Origin: Lachnospiraceae bacterium XBB1006
Lineage (GTDB): Bacteria > Bacillota > Clostridia > Lachnospirales > Lachnospiraceae
Direction: 5' to 3'
Assembly (NCBI GenBank): GCA_900115795.1
Contig: FOXT01000010.1
Coordinates: 62,001 to 126,000 of the forward strand
Length of the DNA stretch: 64,000 nucleotides
Both the position numbers and the translations under genes were made by a program. The notes under the pieces are model-generated. The model ran no database searches, was not told where the DNA came from, and saw only the letters and a program-made list of their open reading frames with translations. The stretch's first letter is position 1. Every line of letters begins with the position of its first letter. Shown piece after piece: positions 61,809 through 64,000 of the stretch.

Positions 61809-63101
61809 TTATTTTATTAATTCACCCTTTAAGATGTTGCCATCGCAAATGGTGTATTTCACTTCTCCATAAACATTCATTCCATGAAATGGCGTGTTGT
61901 GTCCCATGGATGCAAACTTTGACGCATCCACACGATACTTTGCCTCCGGATCAAGAATGGTTACATCCGCCGTTGTTCCCGGTTGCAACGTTCCTGCACC
62001 TTCGCCCTCAAGAATCCCTGCTATCTTAGCCGGCCCTGTGCTTAAAAGTTCTGCAATCCGCAATGCAGGAAATTTTTCTTCACGATACAGTTTTGTAATC
62101 GTTAACGGAACTACCGTTTCCAGGCCAACAATACCAAATGCTGCCTGAAGCATACTGCCGTTCTTCTCCTCATCGCTATGCGGCGCATGATCAGTAGCAA
62201 TTGCACCAAGTGTGCCATCCCTGAGTCCTTCCACAATGGCTGCCCGATCTGCTTCTCTACGAAGAGGTGGATTCATTTTATAATTTCCATCATCCGCTGG
62301 AATATCCTCACTTGTCAAAACAAAGTGATGTGGACAGGCTTCTCCTGAAACCGCCAGCCCTTCCCTCTTTGCCAGGCGAAGCATTCGTACACTATCCTTT
62401 GTCGAACAGTGGCACAAATGTAGCTGCGCTCCCGTCTCTTTCGCAAGCAAAAGATCTCTTGCAACGATTATATCCTCCACTGCGTTACTGATTCCCGGAA
62501 GAGAAAGCTCTTTTGCCTTCTCGTCCATATTCATTACGCCACCTTGCACCAGCGGTTTATCTTCGCAATGTGCAAAAATCGGCATCCCCAATTGCCTGGT
62601 TTGTATCATTGCTTCACGATAAATTCCGGAGTCCATTACCGACTTTCCATCTTCGCTAAATGCAATGGCACCGGCGCTACTTAGTTGTTTAAGCGGAGCC
62701 AGTTCCTTGCCCTCCATTCCTTTGGTAATGGCTCCTACCTGATGAACGTGAATGCCTGTCTTATCGCCTTTTTCCTCCACGTACCGAATCACGTCTTCCG
62801 AATCTGCCACCGGTTTGGTATTCGGCATGGCAAAAATCGTAGTATATCCACCAGCAATGGCTGCCTTGCATCCGGTTTCCACTGTCTCCTTATACGTCAA
62901 TCCCGGATCCCGTAGATGGACATGCAAATCTACCAATCCCGGCATTACCCAACAACCGGTTGCGTCAATTACCTTGTCCGCCACTGCTTCCTCTACTCCC
63001 TGGTCATCTGCAATTTGCCCGTCAGCAATCCACAGGTTTGCAATTTCGTCCCGCCCACAAGATGGGTCCAAGACTCTTCCATTTTTAATCAGTATACGCA
63101 T
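61809..63101 (-). CDS. pyrC: Dihydroorotase
   Basis: Zinc amidohydrolase closing carbamoyl-aspartate to dihydroorotate. The 430 residues show DLHVHLRDPGLTYKE, the HCED (AHCEDKPL) and HLCHCS motifs and IATDHAPHSDEEK. It is the first gene of pyrC-pyrF-pyrK-pyrD-aroB-aroA-fusion. There is no room for a separate promoter in the 46 bases after nrdD, so expression depends on read-through of the hairpin at 63114-63142 or on a promoter inside nrdD. Confidence 0.95.
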   Translation of the reverse strand: MRILIKNGRVLDPSCGRDEIANLWIADGQIADDQGVEEAVADKVIDATGCWVMPGLVDLHVHLRDPGLTYKETVETGCKAAIAGGYTTIFAMPNTKPVADSEDVIRYVEEKGDKTGIHVHQVGAITKGMEGKELAPLKQLSSAGAIAFSEDGKSVMDSGIYREAMIQTRQLGMPIFAHCEDKPLVQGGVMNMDEKAKELSLPGISNAVEDIIVARDLLLAKETGAQLHLCHCSTKDSVRMLRLAKREGLAVSGEACPHHFVLTSEDIPADDGNYKMNPPLRREADRAAIVEGLRDGTLGAIATDHAPHSDEEKNGSMLQAAFGIVGLETVVPLTITKLYREEKFPALRIAELLSTGPAKIAGILEGEGAGTLQPGTTADVTILDPEAKYRVDASKFASMGHNTPFHGMNVYGEVKYTICDGNILKGELIK

Positions 63102-63113
63102 TCCTTACCCTCC

Positions 63114-63142
63114 AAAAGGGGCTACGCATTCGCGCAGCCCCT
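63114..63142 (-). terminator. Hairpin between nrdD and pyrC (terminator or attenuator)
   Basis: AGGGGCT and AGCCCCT arms, extended by a CGC/GCG inner stem, form a strong hairpin on the minus strand followed by only four T. It ends 13 bases before the pyrC start codon, and the pyrC ribosome site lies just behind it, so partial termination or control of read-through is possible. Confidence 0.6.
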
Positions 63143-63147
63143 GTATC

Positions 63148-64000
63148 TTATAACTTCACTTTCTTCTCTTCCACATATTTTGCAATATTCGAAGCATTTA
63201 CATATTTCATTGCCTGTTGGTCATTCACCACAACCAACGTTGGTGCCTGCATAACACCATATTTTCTTGCCAACTCTACGTTCTCCTGTGCGTCAATAAG
63301 AATATAATTCTCATCTTTGAGCGTTTCCTTGGCAATGGCACAATTCGGACACGTCTTCGTCGTGAAAAGATACTTGATGCTGTCTTGTTCTTTAATCGTT
63401 ACCTCTTCATTTGAAATGGTAACCCGCTTAGGCGTAATCTTATGATCCTTGATATCCAGAACCCGGTATAGCTTACGGTTCTTATATTCCTGTGCCTTTC
63501 CATCGTTCCAGTTCTGCACCGGACGATAGTAACCGGTAATTCGGCTATACACCTCAGCCTTCGCGCCGCAATGTGGACATTCAAAATGTTCACCGGCCAA
63601 ATAACCATGTTCCTTACAAATAGAATAGGTTGGTGACAAGGTGTAATACGGCAGCCTGTAATTCTCAGCAATCTTTCTCACAAGGCTGGCTGCTGCCTTC
63701 CAATCCGGTAATTTCTCACCTAAGAACGCATGGAATACGGTACCGGATGTGTACAAGGTCTGCAACTCATCCTGAATATCCAATGCATCAAAGATATCCT
63801 CGGTATATTCCACCGGAAGGTGTGAACTGTTTGTATAAAATGGGGTATCCCCCTCTTTTCCTGCTGTAATAATGTCTGGGAAACGTTCCTTATCATGTTT
63901 CGCCAAACGATATGTTGTGGACTCTGCCGGAGTAGCCTCTAAGTTGTAAAGGTCTCCATAAAGCTCCTGATAATCTGACAGACGGTTTCGCATATGATTC
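63148..64000 (-). CDS. nrdD: Anaerobic ribonucleoside-triphosphate reductase, 3' part, with C-terminal thioredoxin-like domain
   Basis: Class III ribonucleotide reductase, which makes deoxynucleotides without oxygen. The frame is open to the window edge, so the N-terminal part lies outside. Visible are the catalytic-barrel end (GDTPFYTNSSHLPVEY, TGTVFH-like TSGTVFHAFLGE), the zinc region (SICKEHGY, ECPHCGAK) and the glycyl-radical motif RITGYYRPVQNW. The final 75 residues add a redoxin-like domain with CPNC (YLFTTKTCPNCAIA) and QAPTLVVVND containing the cis-proline. A fused domain could reduce the enzyme's own thiols. Confidence 0.9.
   Translation of the reverse strand, partial: NHMRNRLSDYQELYGDLYNLEATPAESTTYRLAKHDKERFPDIITAGKEGDTPFYTNSSHLPVEYTEDIFDALDIQDELQTLYTSGTVFHAFLGEKLPDWKAAASLVRKIAENYRLPYYTLSPTYSICKEHGYLAGEHFECPHCGAKAEVYSRITGYYRPVQNWNDGKAQEYKNRKLYRVLDIKDHKITPKRVTISNEEVTIKEQDSIKYLFTTKTCPNCAIAKETLKDENYILIDAQENVELARKYGVMQAPTLVVVNDQQAMKYVNASNIAKYVEEKKVKL

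Noticed and set aside
1-64000. Mobile elements, prophage, rRNA or tRNA genes
   Set aside because: No transposase, integrase, phage structural gene, RNA-gene-like sequence or terminal repeat pair was recognised by reading; a tRNA scan could not be run.

Overview
The window looks like chromosomal DNA of a spore-forming, strictly anaerobic Firmicute of the Clostridia, most likely a member of the Lachnospiraceae. The evidence is sporulation genes (spoIIP, gpr), an oxygen-sensitive class III ribonucleotide reductase, a 2-hydroxyacyl-CoA-dehydratase-like iron-sulfur enzyme with its activator, selenium-handling genes, DUF-type proteins typical of this family and moderate GC. The genus cannot be fixed from the sequence. 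I count 55 protein genes, two of them cut by the window edges. I see no rRNA, tRNA, CRISPR array, prophage or insertion sequence. Nearly all genes lie on the minus strand; the exceptions are a three-gene ABC exporter (1.0-4.2 kb) and gpr (33.6-34.5 kb).

Layout by region. (1) 0-4.2 kb: the 5' part of a NarL-type sensor kinase, divergent from an ATPase plus two ABC-2 permeases. (2) 4.2-4.7 kb: a gene-free stretch holding a perfect 18-bp inverted repeat and four AT-rich hairpin units. (3) 4.7-14.9 kb, read right to left: a PTS EIIC-EAL fusion protein, lepA, hemW, an S9 peptidase and a large secreted M14-type protein. (4) 15-20.7 kb: a compact fruR-fruK-fruA-ptsH-ptsI operon with a helically phased operator array. 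(5) 20.8-26 kb: poorly known membrane, zinc-ribbon and hypothetical proteins, then a 157-bp tandem repeat. (6) 26.4-31.9 kb: selD, yedF, a DUF3343 gene, an HgdC-like activator, a cysteine-desulfurase-like enzyme, a double-cubane/HgdB-like protein and a second DUF3343 gene, behind one promoter.

(7) 31.9-43 kb: spoIIP, rpsT, gpr, holA, a CapA-like lipoprotein, comEC, a GerMN lipoprotein, a two-component pair and comEA. This is the Bacillus-type comEA-comEC-holA-rpsT-gpr-spoIIP neighbourhood; its usual continuation, lepA-hemW, lies about 19 kb away beyond regions 4-6. (8) 43-48 kb: a 1397-residue propeller hybrid sensor kinase and a response regulator without an output domain. (9) 48-51.5 kb: purE-purM-purN-purD. 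(10) 51.6-55.3 kb: an M29-type aminopeptidase, small membrane proteins (one of 50 residues), VanZ and pyrE. (11) 55.4-63.1 kb: a pyrimidine and shikimate block, pyrC-pyrF-pyrK-pyrD-aroB-aroA and a chorismate mutase-AroE-AroK triple fusion. (12) 63.1-64 kb: the 3' end of nrdD carrying a C-terminal thioredoxin-like domain.

Working together, the window combines nucleotide synthesis (pur, pyr, nrdD), aromatic amino-acid precursor synthesis, fructose uptake with the general PTS proteins, DNA uptake, sporulation and germination, and a selenium-linked redox module. The least-described parts are the EIIC-EAL fusion beside the PTS operon, the selenium/double-cubane cluster, the phased FruR operator and the hairpin array at 4.3-4.6 kb. 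All functional calls come from reading motifs and gene order; no database search was run.
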